64,000 nucleotides of DNA from Capitella teleta (Eukaryota > Annelida > Polychaeta > Capitellidae), in assembly GCA_000328365.1 (NCBI GenBank), contig KB311801.1:33003-97002 (forward strand). Reading direction: 5' to 3'. Under the pieces are notes generated by a model. The model did not search any database. It was not told the origin of the DNA and was given only the letters and a program-made list of their open reading frames with translations. The translations under genes were made by a program, and so were the position numbers. This document shows, one piece after another, positions 45,194-56,900 of this stretch; position 1 is the first letter of the stretch, and every line of letters begins with the position of its first letter.

Positions 45194-48100
45194 ATCAATT
45201 TGAAATTTGAAATTACGGAGTAAATGGCAATGTAAAGTGCAACCACGTGAAAGCCAGACATACACCGCGCAAGATAATCGTCGGCCACCGTGGATTACAT
45301 AAGACACCTTTAATTAATCCGCCTCTGACATAATTACGGCATCACACTATGATATAACCAAGTGAACCAAAATAAATGAAAAACTAACAAGCCCTGATTG
45401 AGGCAGTCGTTGGTGGAACAGGCTTTGATAGGTTTCTATTGCAGCATATTGCGTGGAATACAATTACTGGTCAATATGAGCTCGATTATCTTTCACGTGT
45501 TTTGTTTATTCTCCTCCTATGAGTAAGTCTTCAGATTCTCTCTATAAGCCTCCGCAAATGCCTCTGACTGGGCTGCGAGGGGAGTGTTCCGATGGCTGAT
45601 CTCTTTATTAATACGTTAGTTGTTTTCGCACCTTCGGCTCACCTGTGTTCGGACTGGAGGCCTTTCTCTCGATCGGAAGAACCAGACGGAGAAGTAAGTC
45701 TGAGAGATAGAACAACGAACGGGAATCGAATCAGATTCAAACGTCAGAAGAGAGAAAAACAGACGGAATGCGCCGAGAGAGGCCGACTTGGCGATGTAAC
45801 ATGGGCGATAATAGAAGAACGAAAGACGAAGCTAGTGCTACTGGCGTTCGCGTATCTTGCAGTGTTGAATACGTGATAAGATTGGCCCGTTGCAGAACAG
45901 GCCACCATTGCGGCTGCGCCACTGTTTTACGATCGCAGAGACAGACGAGCATAACGCATGCCGGGTGACTGCATGCAGTGGCGCCCTCATCCGGCATATT
46001 CAGGCAGGATGCGGCGATGAATACTCTACCCTCGCCTAATATCGCTCACTGTGGTGAGATCTCCAATCCCCGAAAGAAGTTTGGCTTCGACACACGGTGA
46101 ACGCACAACACACCGTGCTATGCGGTGATAAGGCTCGCGTTGGGGAATTTGATCCCAAACGGCTTCAATCGGACAGAGTTATCAAGCGGAATATCGGCGG
46201 TGAATCAAGTAAGTCCTTACCATCGACGCTGATCGTCAGTTATCGATTACTGTCACTCTATTCATGACACGGACTGAGATACGATCTCAACCGATTTGTA
46301 TCGCATGCCCTGTGGGAATTCCTAGAATCTCTCTGTGCACTGGTCATCTGTGTCACTTTTCGCTCGAGGTCTAGCGCCCAGCATAGGTGGATGACCCAAC
46401 ACATTCCTCACGGGTTTCGTCGCTCCGTGTCGCTCGTCTATTATTACAGACTGGAGATCTTTTGTTCTATGACAACACGGCAACAACCAAAGCGAAACAA
46501 TCAGTTCTGGATAGCATCTCAATGTCTGACGCCAATATGTAACGACCTTTGTAATTACTGTCCCACTGTAGTTGCTGCATGAACAGGTTTTGCGGGCAAA
46601 CAGGTCTTAACAGCAATCCATTTCGTCCGAACTGGTCTGCAACAACCGCGCATGAAAATAACCATCCTGTACGAACAAGTTTATGCGAAGACAATGAAAT
46701 TGGTTGGAACACTTCTCCTGGCCCACTCTTCTCTTCTCGCTTATAGAAACCTGGATTCGACATGTTTTCGGTGCAAATCACTTGCGCTGCGTTCGATGGT
46801 CTCTCTGTCTATTATTCGACATACTGGATTACATAACACGCAGGGCGAGCTCCCCAGGGTATAATTTGTTAGATCAGCTCTGGTAGACACAAGGGAATGG
46901 CCCACAGGCTATCCTGACGAATCTCCTAATCTTGCTAACCCATGCTGACAGCCCCGTATTCGAGGAACACGAGGCGGTACTGTAACAGGGCCCGGGGTCT
47001 GGGCGCGGGAGGCAACAGACGATTGGACCAAGAAAAAACCGCAAAAAAAAAAAAGAGAAAAAAAAAACAACACGATCCCTTTATCTAAAAGAGAGATCAA
47101 CCGCATCTAAACACGCGTCTGGTAAGTACTGCGTCGATGAAAGGGCTCATCGCTGTGACCCGAGTTGACCTCACTTCCGTCTATGTCATCACGATTTCAA
47201 ACTCAAAGCATTGTGTAATTAATGCCAAGCTACGACGCAACAAATGTGTTTCAGCCATACCAACGGGTTGCCATGCAAAATACCACGTGGGTCCAATCCT
47301 CCAATCAGAATACGATGCATACGTAATTAGCCTCGTTGTTGTTTCAATGCTTTTTTTACTACAATACATCATACCTATGGACAACAGCAGTCGATTGTAC
47401 ACTCCCCCACCCCTTGCCTTGCGTTATCTTCCTTCCTCTTCCACTCTATCATCCGTGTGCGATGCACGACACATGGTGAATAATTGAAAACCACGTGAAT
47501 GCACATCCATAGTGCGGTGGCAAAAATCAGTCTTCTCGTTTGCCCCCTTTCTCTTATATGCCCCATTCTTGTACTAGCCAGAAATCACGCTGTTCCTTTG
47601 GCTGCTACCAATTTCGAACTCTGTTTTATCTTGCATCACAGACGCATCCTTATGCAATGAGGCTTGCAAATTACTCCGATGGAGGCGGAAATTGGGAAAT
47701 CGGTGAAATATAATTGGCCAAATAATCCAAAATGACGAAGCGCCTGTTATAAGTTAAAGCATGCTAGCACCATCGTGATTACCATAATGTACAATCCATG
47801 CAGCCTCACACCCATCAAATACCCTGCGCATTATAGATATCTTTCCAGCATCCAAAGACGAATAAGTCACCTGTCATTTATTTCGACAAAAGGACACAGA
47901 AGTGCCTTGATGAGGCGGCGCAAGCAGGCTACAACAAATCCGTGCCTGTCAAAGCGGTTGCCATGGTGACGGATATATAAATACTTAGAGTTTTTCCCTT
48001 CATCTCCATAAAAAGATCGCATTCTGTGCTGTTGAATGAATCACCAAGAACACGATGGACCTTGGCTTGCGACCCTGCTTCACTGGGACCGGTTACGAAA

Positions 48101-51100
48101 TACTCTTTGCCTTCTTGCCTGGACTGAGGGTTGCTGTTAGCTCAAATCTCACGTAATGGGGTTTGGCTTCTATGGATCCCTGTGGGAATTCCCCTCGCCT
48201 CGACGGTGTTTACCGATATCAACGAGAATTTCTTTATGATCAGAGTGTACAGGTGTGTATAGGCTTTAGAGTGTGTAACTAAGGAAGCCTTTACCATATG
48301 TAAAGCACCTTTTGCATCACATGGAGATGTGCGTACGACGGGTTTTGAATGTTGGTAAGCGTAATTAAGGACAGTCAAGAGTACTGCTTGACCGATACTT
48401 TTTTTTTTTTCACAAAGTCAGCAGGACTTATGAGGAGAAGCTGGGGCTGTCAATTTGTCTATTTTGATGGATGATTTTTAGATGTCAAAGAGAGACACAC
48501 GGATGCCCCGTGGCTTTGGAATTGTGGATCGATGATGGTATGATTGAATACACGTACGTACCAATGCGATCCACGATCAGCACGCATTCACGTGTGGACC
48601 AGGCATCATGCGCATGCGTAATTCAGTTCCTACTAGCATGCGTAACCGGAAATGTTTATAGTATATAACGAAACCAGTCATACCGGTAGTTAGAACGTGC
48701 TGTACCAAAATTACAAATACCCAACATGTCGTAATATAAAAATGGGGGAACCAACGTCCATGTATTTGTCCATAGAGATCTATAGTTATCTTGGCATGCG
48801 GCTGAATCCACACTGGCTAGCGATTGAGAATAGGGAAACTAAAGAAGACAAAACTGATGATAACTGATGTCTAAACGCACATACACTACATCTCGGATTT
48901 CTCGCATCTATAAATATTGATACTCAATACTTTGATGTTAGTGCTGATGATGGGTGAGCTATGGTTGGATGACTACGTCCCTTGCCATGAATGTTGCCTG
49001 CCTTTTAAGACGAGAGTAAAGGATCATTATGATTGATGGTAATGATCGATGTGATTCTTGGGAGTATTACCGACCGTTTGTTCTCATCTGTATCCCAGGC
49101 ATCATTGGTGATCATTCCTTTGGCGACCCCCCCCCCCAACAAACGCCTCTTCTGTGCAAGACTCCATGTGGACATGTCCCAAATGATTACACAGATAGAA
49201 ACGCAGGTTGCAATGTTTATTTATGCAACTAAAGGATGTTTACAAATAGCATATTTTAAATGGTATCAAGTCTAACTATAGCTCATTTCTGGAACATTTC
49301 TTTCAAGCGAGCATGGCCACTGGCATTCATGCATTATGAGTGTATTTGGGGCTTCTTCTGGTCTGTTTAAGTACGTTCCGTTGACTTGCTAACCTTAGCC
49401 ATTAGAACGCCCACAGATTCTCCATCGTCATCTCCCAATAAATCAAAAAGAAGTTCTCATGTCTTTCAACAACACCTTTGTCGTAAGGATTGTCCGACAT
49501 GCTCTATGCCAGAACAGTCCGTCTCAGGTTTATTTGTTCAGAAGTTTATCTATTAATTTATTTATTTGTTCATTTTTCGCTGGTACACCGCAGTGAATAA
49601 TAAAAATGAATAACTATGAATGGACAGAAAACGTGCTGATTCTCAAGGATAACATTTTTTTCTACTCACCTGGAAACTACATGTAGTTAATACTAAATGT
49701 ACTTGGCCAAATTTTACAATCAGTCTGAGTTTGTAGTGGTTAACATTATATAAGGCATCCAAATAATACATAACAGGCATCTAATTGAATGTTGACGCCA
49801 TATCCTGTTCTAAATTATGCATCTATCCGTGTAATACGTAGCACAATGTACTGCAAAATCACGATGCCTCTGTTTGGGTCTGTCTTTTTACCAGATCAAG
49901 ATTTATGGCTTCATGCTATTTCCGTTCTGTTAATCATGCCGAGAAAATTAATAGAACTAAGGCTGGTTATAATTAGAAGCCAGTGCATATTGGTTACATT
50001 CATACCTCTGGATCGCGTGGGATTTCAGCGAAATGCCTACTTCCAGGAATCACGGGGGATTCATCGGAGGAGTTACGGAGTGAACCCGAAATGTCGACCA
50101 TAAACCGCGAACGAAATACGCCTTTATGTTGCTCTGGTACTTCTCGGAAACACAAACCAGTATTGGCAACACGTCACCCAACTGAGTGAAATCGCTGCGA
50201 TGACGACCGTTCGCGAAGAGGAGGTCAACACATCCACCCATTGGCATTGCTTCCCTCTCCCGAAGCTCAGATTGCTTCCTTGCTGCCACTAGGGTCAGTG
50301 GATGCTAATATATAGGATGACATGTGCAATATTGCCATTTGAGTCAGAAACCTTGCGTCACAATAGGCGAGACCCATATATTTCCAATTCTCCAAGTCTT
50401 CTTGCTCGTGAACAATGTTCCCTATTTTCCTTTTCTTTTTGAAGGTGGGGTTGCTTCTATAGTAGAGGTAGCGGTCGATTGGTTTGTAGTATGTTTAATA
50501 ACTCATTTTGCGTGTGTTTCGCATAAACCTCTTTCTATTGACACCCTACCGCACTAAAGACATCGTGTTAGTATCAATATTTCACTGGTCTCCGGCGCTA
50601 CTGCAAAAAAAGCACCGACACACACCGATGAAAACTCACCCCTATTTTGGTACATCCATTTCACTCGATTTCACATGACGTCACTCGGAATTCCCAAGAT
50701 TGCTCACAAGGCGCGAGGCGAGTGAAAATGAATTCACAGTATTTGCTGAATACGATCAGTTGACTAAATGTTACTATAAATAGCAGCCAATGAGATACCA
50801 CCTGTCATCGGTGTGTGCCTGTGTTATTATGTATATTATCTGGGAACCAGTGAAGTATCGATATGTGAAATGAACACCAATTGTCAGTGCTACTAATGCG
50901 GTTTCCAATCGAGGTCTTCCAAGCTTTGAAGTAAGGCATGATGACAATTTATTATGTTATTCACGATCGATAACTTTAGAATGAGAGCATGCCCTCCAAT
51001 GATTAGATAAAATGCTCAAATTCTGAATCAGCAACCTGAGCAGCTAACCCGACAGCTAAATAGTCCAAATCACCCGAAAAAAAAAACATTCGTGGCCCAT

Positions 51101-53360
51101 GAGCAGTGTTAAGGGACAGGGAATCCGGGCAGCAATCCATCTTCCTCAGCCGCTATCTTAAGATGTCCCCTCTTTCTTGTATTCTTCCCTCTCTTCTACT
51201 TCTTCTTATTCCACCCATCGCTCTCTCAGTCGTCTGTGTCTCTCTCATTCGGCCAGTCTGCCCACAAATTGAGCAACAAACATTCCGCGCAATCAGGCCC
51301 CCAGCCCAATCAATAACCGTCGCCTGTGCTCCAAGGTATCCACCCTTGTGATGGATAACATTAATATGGACAATCTGCAATCATACTGGAGAACTAATCC
51401 TGTACCTTTCGATGTTCCCCGATCTGTTTCCAGTTGTTGCCACTATGTTAATAATCAGAGCCCAACAACTGCTCTGTATTCACTTTTCTCGCCTAAAACA
51501 TTATCTAACTGTTCCAACAGATGTTGGCGATAACTTGTCTTCGCTGTAATGCCACTTCTCAACACCAACACATATTCTTTAGCCTAGATTGTTGCCACCC
51601 TTTGCTGCTATGACTTAATCAAAAGAAGTCACATGCATTGTTTACTTTTAGCGTACAACTATACATTCCTCACTCTCTTGTGGATGTCCCGTTTTAGCCT
51701 TGGTTTAGGACGGAGTCTGATTGGGATTGAGACTCGATTCGCGTCGTAAATTGCCTCTCAATGTTGATCTCAGCCTTGCTTCTGGTCTCGTTGAGCGATT
51801 CCACAGAATCTTGTGCAATTCTCCCCTCAATAGAACACGGTGTTGGTCTTTCGGTTTGGCCTGTTCCGCCCGAAAATAATCATTCTCATTCTCAAGTCAT
51901 TGGGTTTTTTAAGATGCTATGCATAGTCGAAATCGATTTTTTTTTTAATGACTGATGCATCCTCAGTTAGGTTTTGTGAGATATTATCTGGTTCATATAC
52001 AGATATACCATTCCACATCATCTTTTTTTCTAATGCATTCATCTTGACACAATCTGTTCAATATTATTTTCTTTGTTTAAAAATGGTCTCCGGTTTTATT
52101 GATTATGAAAAGTCTTTATCTGTTTGAGTTTGATTGTACATGATGATTAGATTAGTCCTTGAAATTTAAACCATGCTACTAAGACATTATGGTGATGGCT
52201 AATCGTTTCAGGTGTTTGCCTATCTCTCATGTAACACCTGGGGTTGTGAGCCTCTCCAATTAGATTTAATTCTCAAAATGTACAGAAAGTGTGCGGATTC
52301 AATTGAGTCTGCATCAAATTAGTCTTAATGTTAAAGCAGTGGTGACAGCAGTTGTCTGAGCTCTCTTCCTCTCACCTCTCTATACTCCAACCCACACAGC
52401 GCTCCCCCCCCTCTCTCTCTCTCTCTATCGATCTCTCTTTCCTGGTCTAGCAGTCCCATACACCTGTTGAAGATCAAAACAAATAGGTTTCAAATAAATG
52501 CGGAGCTTAAAGCGTTCCTACGTGACGCTATGCATTGGGAACGTCGCGTACCCTAAGAGCCAGCTTCCATTGTGAATGCGACGAAACCTGGTTTAACAAG
52601 ACGACAGCGGTGCGGTAGCTCTCGTCGACGACAATTAGTTCGTTGTTTGATTCCCCTCCGCTTCAAAGCTTTGCTTTCTAAGTACATGAATTGCATTTTG
52701 CGATCAAAGCTTCATCGCTGAGCCTCCTGCCCTAACCCGTTCCCGGCAAGAATGGCAAACATGGCACTTACGACCCCTCACTGACTGCGCCAGACCCGCT
52801 CCTCCTCCCAAGGTCTCCGTCGCCGACCTTGTCATACTCGGATTCCCTGGGAAGACCAAGAGTCGCTTTCCAACCAACGTCTTGTTTGCTATGCTGTAGC
52901 ATGCAGATGGCCTTTAATTGGTATCCACCATCATTGGCTGACAATTAATGCTTCTCATCCTTATTCTTGCATATAATTATTGAGTAAAATGTGCCTTGGG
53001 GTACATCTCGTTCAATACTGCTCGATAAAGTACGGAATAGTCAGGCACCTTCTCAGAATAGCTCAAGCATAAAATCAGGATTCCCCGGAGTGATGCCTTA
53101 CGCCTCAGTGAACAGTCTGCGAATACGGCGTACGGTACACGGACCTTTGATGCTAGTGGTTTTATGAATACTGAATCCAATGACATCTGTCCCATGAGAG
53201 TACTTAAGCATTCCCGCTGCTAGCTGCCACCATCTCAGATAACATACACACGTCATCCATTGCTAAATACAGCTTCTTAGAATCAATGTCATTGAATATA
53301 CAACAGAGAAATCGATCACCAGTTTGTCAGTTGCAGACTCAGCATACAAGAAAGGGTATA
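45194..53360. other. Long gene-poor stretch with one CpG-richer island
   Basis: Bases 45590-46215 are richer in CG than their surroundings and end in a consensus donor (ATCAA/GTAAGT, 46209). Another good donor sits at 47122 (GTCTG/GTAAGT). These could be noncoding first exons of a gene outside the window, but no coding exon supports it. Simple tracts: C run at about 49128-49137, CT run at about 52410-52427. A 70-codon open stretch at 52742-52952 lacks a start and a recognised domain. Confidence 0.4.
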
Positions 53361-53477
53361 ATGATGTCCGCTGTCCAGGCATTGATTGCGCTAGCGGTGA
53401 TTGCTGCATCATTAACTTCATCAAAGAAGTTCGATCCCAGAGCATGCGCAACATATCGTATAACAGCCTGCCCGTGA
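53361..53477 (+). CDS. Weak candidate: 38-residue secreted peptide precursor
   Basis: ATGATG opens a frame reading MMSAVQALIALAVIAASLTS, which looks like a signal peptide. It is followed by SKKFDPRACATYRITACP and a stop. The KK pair could be a dibasic processing site, leaving a 15-residue peptide with two Cys seven residues apart. I recognise no peptide family and see no promoter or introns. Frames this short occur by chance, so this is only a candidate. Confidence 0.2.
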   Translation: MMSAVQALIALAVIAASLTSSKKFDPRACATYRITACP

Positions 53478-54903
53478 GCGGAGCTTGGTTGCTCAGCACA
53501 CCTCTGTATGCCATGAGGCTTCAGTTGCTTCACGCTAATGCTGGGCTGTTAGTTCAGGATTGTGAGCATAGTTGAATGTTGGTAGAGAAATGGGGCAAAG
53601 ACATGTGGGTCCATTTGCAGAAGGAAGGTTGGAAACTTTCTGGATCTCCTATCTAGACGAGTAGAAGGGATTAGCATTGGCCATTTGCATATCATCTCAA
53701 ATGTCATTGCGAGGAAAAACATAAATGCAACAAACGAGCGACAAAAAAATAAATAATGCTCGAATTTATTTGATATTCATAATGCGTGTATCTTGTTTAA
53801 TGAATGGGTTACTTGAGAATGCTACAAATAATGTAAATCTATATTATTATAAGAAACTAGAAGGTTCCAAACCTCCAATTATCAAGATGGGTTCATGAAA
53901 TAATTAGCAGCCCTCAGTACCAGAGTTGCTCTGACCTCTTGTTGAATGTCATTGCGGTCTTCTCGGGCGCTTTTTTCGCCGTTCATCAAGCGAAGAACGA
54001 AGACAATACACCAAGACGGGATTACTGTTGACATTGACAAGCACAGGGAAGAAGCCAGCCTCTCTGCCTGTCACTCCAAATCCCAGAACATGACCGGCGT
54101 CGACTTATCAGTCCGTTCCGTTGACAATTCGTGCGCTGCCTCGTGCAGATTGTGCTCTTACCGAAGTCTGTTTCCCTCTTTAATACCGTCTCATAATCTT
54201 CTTCCTCTCCGCACTGTTTTACGACACTGCTCTGTCGTAAATCGGTTGGGAGCGATGGCTCTTTAGCGTGCGTCGACGCCGGTCCAGCGCGCTGCTTATT
54301 TTATCGCTGTTCACCAGGGTGACGTCGGGTACAACTTTCATTCATACCGTTATAAGGGTGACAGCCAGAAGCTTACATTTCATCATTCACACAAGTGAGA
54401 TGAAGCGGATTCGAGCAGCATCCGAGCCGTTATAGCCAGCGCCATCACAATAACGCTTAATCAAAAGTCACCATCCTATAGATCTTGTTGTGCTCAGCTA
54501 TGTGAACACTGATGACACATTAATTGCAATTAGGAGTTCTTAAGGATGTAGAGGGAGTGTGAATGATCACTCAGCCGGCATCGTTGGCTTTCATATTTCA
54601 TTAGCTGTCTTAATTAGTTCATATATAACGAGCAGATTATATTATATATTATTATATTATCATTATTATCATTAGTATTCAGATCTGAGTTCATCACATG
54701 GTTGAACAAAATATAAGACAGCATGAATATTCTCATATTAAACATTTCTGTTATGAGATTCGCACTGCTGACAAGAAGATTGGTTGAACGATGCCCACAA
54801 GAAATTCCTGATCTGGTGCATGTAGGAATTATCACTAGGTACAAAAGAAACACAACGATTTGTAATTGGCTTAATAATTAGTTAATCCAAGTTTGGTTCT
54901 ACA

Positions 54904-55252
54904 AGTGAGTGAGTGAGTGATGGGGTTTTACGGCTCCACCCAACCCATTCGGGTGATACGGGCGCCAGAACAGAAGGCCCGGGACCGGGGTTTCCCTCTA
55001 CTCGTATCGATAAATCCCAAAGGTTCTTCCTCCTGCATACCACCATAGACAGTAGTACACAGCGCCCGGCCTTGTTACGCAGTTGGGCAGCACTACAGAG
55101 TCACCGAAGAATTACAATTATAACATATTACAATTATAATTCACAATCATAACGCCCGTGGCCTGATCGGGTCTCGAACCCGGGACCTCGACCCCCACGG
55201 TCGGTATAGGATTGCAGACAGCGGTTTAACCCACTGTGCTATTCGGTGCCCC
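54904..55252 (-). mobile_element. Full tRNA-derived SINE, about 350 bp
   Basis: Read on the minus strand, it begins GGGGCACCGAATAGCACAGT. The A box TAGCACAGTGG is at 55241-55231 and the B box GGTTCGAGACC at 55180-55170. A body of about 220 bp follows, ending GTAAAACCCCATCACTCACT with a short CACT tail. The tail matches the fragment at 9443-9467. Its 5' end lies about 80 bp from the Tc1 relic, suggesting insertion into or beside that older element. Confidence 0.85.
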
Positions 55253-55330
55253 TATGTTTGGGTCTACAAGAATATTCTGCACGATGCACAAGTCTATTTT
55301 CTTAATGTTCAAACCGTTCGCGATTGAGAA

Positions 55331-55810
55331 TTGATTTTCTCTCGTAGCTCCATGTCAGGACTGGTTGAAGACAGCCATGTATACAGGATATGTGACAGGG
55401 GAGGAATGCGACCAATATCTGCAGAGAAACTTTTGATATCGGGTCAGGTAGGGGAGATAGAGGCTCAGATGCCTATAAAAGACCCTAAATCCGGGTTAAC
55501 AATATTCGAGATCCTACCATTGCAGCAAAATGATGCTCACCCATACCTCACTATGGTCATCGTTGACTATTATAAGAAGGAGAATAAACTCATGGCATTA
55601 ATTGTCATGGTTGACACATCCCCCAATTTGTCACCAAATGAACATTTATGGGATAAACGGAAGTCAGTAATTCCTCAATGCCTCCCGTCTCTCCACAGTA
55701 ACAGAGAGCTGATTCAATGCTGTAAAAAACATCCCACGGGGCAGGTTTTAGAGCCCAAAAGTCCTCTCATGTGTTATTCGCGTGTGAGTCAGCGGCCTGG
55801 GAATATCTGA
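55331..55810 (+). pseudogene. Tc1/mariner-type transposase relic
   Basis: A 159-codon frame carries several Tc1 landmarks in order: DSHVYRICDRGG (like the VYRRRGER region), LQQNDAHPY (like QQDNARPH, second catalytic Asp), SPNLSPNEHLWDKR (like SPDLNPIEHLWDELGR, final catalytic Glu) and NRELIQ further on. The Asp-to-Glu spacing is about 35 residues, close to DD34E. The N-terminal DNA-binding region is absent and QQDNA is scrambled, so the copy is dead. Confidence 0.75.
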
Positions 55811-56209
55811 ACATGAAAAACGAATATATTTTTATTTCGACCCCTTGTCGAATGTTCCTCCAATTAAATCAGGTTAATTCAATTTCTTTCCTTTGAAATT
55901 TCAGGAATATATATGTTAACTTATTGCACACGAAAATTTGTGTCTATGCAATGCAAACCCGGAATGTGGTGTTGGCATAATCAAAGAGTCACGTTTCTTT
56001 TGCACCCAAGTATATACAGAGAGTTTCAAAAGTATATTTACAAGTAATGGGGATTTTTCCACCTTGCGTAATGTGTTACAAAAAGGCTATTTTCTCTAAA
56101 ACCGCGCTATGTACCCCAATATAATTATCATTTATATAGCTGCAGTAACCTATTATGAGATAAATTAAGCCTTTTATGAGATCATTTTATAGCAAGTATT
56201 CCAGAATTG
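55811..56209. other. 3' flank of the Tc1 relic
   Basis: TATACAGAGAGTTTCAAAAG at about 56015 loosely resembles a mariner-type terminal repeat and might be the outer end of the relic. Nothing else seen. Confidence 0.3.
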
Positions 56210-56900
56210 CTGTATTAACGCATTCGTCGTTCCGCTCGGAGCATCAGAGGCGCGAACAAACATGCGTACACAAAGGCGCCACTCCCAGATCCACCACTTC
56301 AAATCAAAACAAATCTTTAAAATTTACAAGCATACATATTATCATAATTATCATTCTAGATGTTTAGAACTCGATAAAACAACAACATGAAAGTGTTATA
56401 TACTACAGAAGGTCTTCTCGTTTCAATGAGAAATTATCTCCTCTGCATGACCATGGGAGTCTTCGATGCAAATTTCCGTGAATATTGTTTTGTGAGATCA
56501 GTCGATAATTAACGAATATGATCCAGACAAGTGTCTATTGATTGCATATAATAATCAAACGCTATCGTGGAAAAAAATATATATACAATAATATTAATTT
56601 TTTTTACGTTTTAAAACGATGAGGGCTCGTTCCGTTTATTTCGGATCAGAGAAGCAGAGGTTGCAAACAAACAGACGTGTACAATCGCACTATCACCAAA
56701 TCTGCAACTTCAAATCAAACTCTTTCTTTTATACTCTGTATTAGTATGTAATCCACAAATCCTTTCACGAGAACAAAATAAGCCACAGGAGTAACTTACC
56801 ACAGAGGGTCTTCGCATTAATGGTATTATGTGAACTCCCCTCTGCATGTTCATTGGAGTCTATGGTGTAAAATTTTATTTGTTTTTATTATAAGCAATCT
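56210..56900. repeat. Old tandem duplication, two units of about 300 bp
   Basis: 56210-56500 and 56625-56900 share an ordered series of blocks: CGTTCCG, CAGAGG..GCAAACAAAC, CACTTCAAATCAAA / AACTTCAAATCAAA, GGTCTTC, CTCCTCTGCATG / CCCCTCTGCATG, and GGGAGTCT / TGGAGTCT. Divergence is high, so the event is old. No coding sequence is present. Confidence 0.6.

Noticed and set aside
52742-52952. A 70-codon open stretch rich in Pro, Ser and Leu
   Set aside because: It has no start codon, no convincing acceptor and no domain. The Pro/Ser bias follows from local C-rich composition.
52977-53514. Minus-strand frames suggesting a retroelement gene
   Set aside because: I looked for reverse-transcriptase or integrase landmarks and found none in order.
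55170-55252. A tRNA gene on the minus strand
   Set aside because: A and B boxes are good, but the acceptor arm does not pair and the unit continues into a SINE body.
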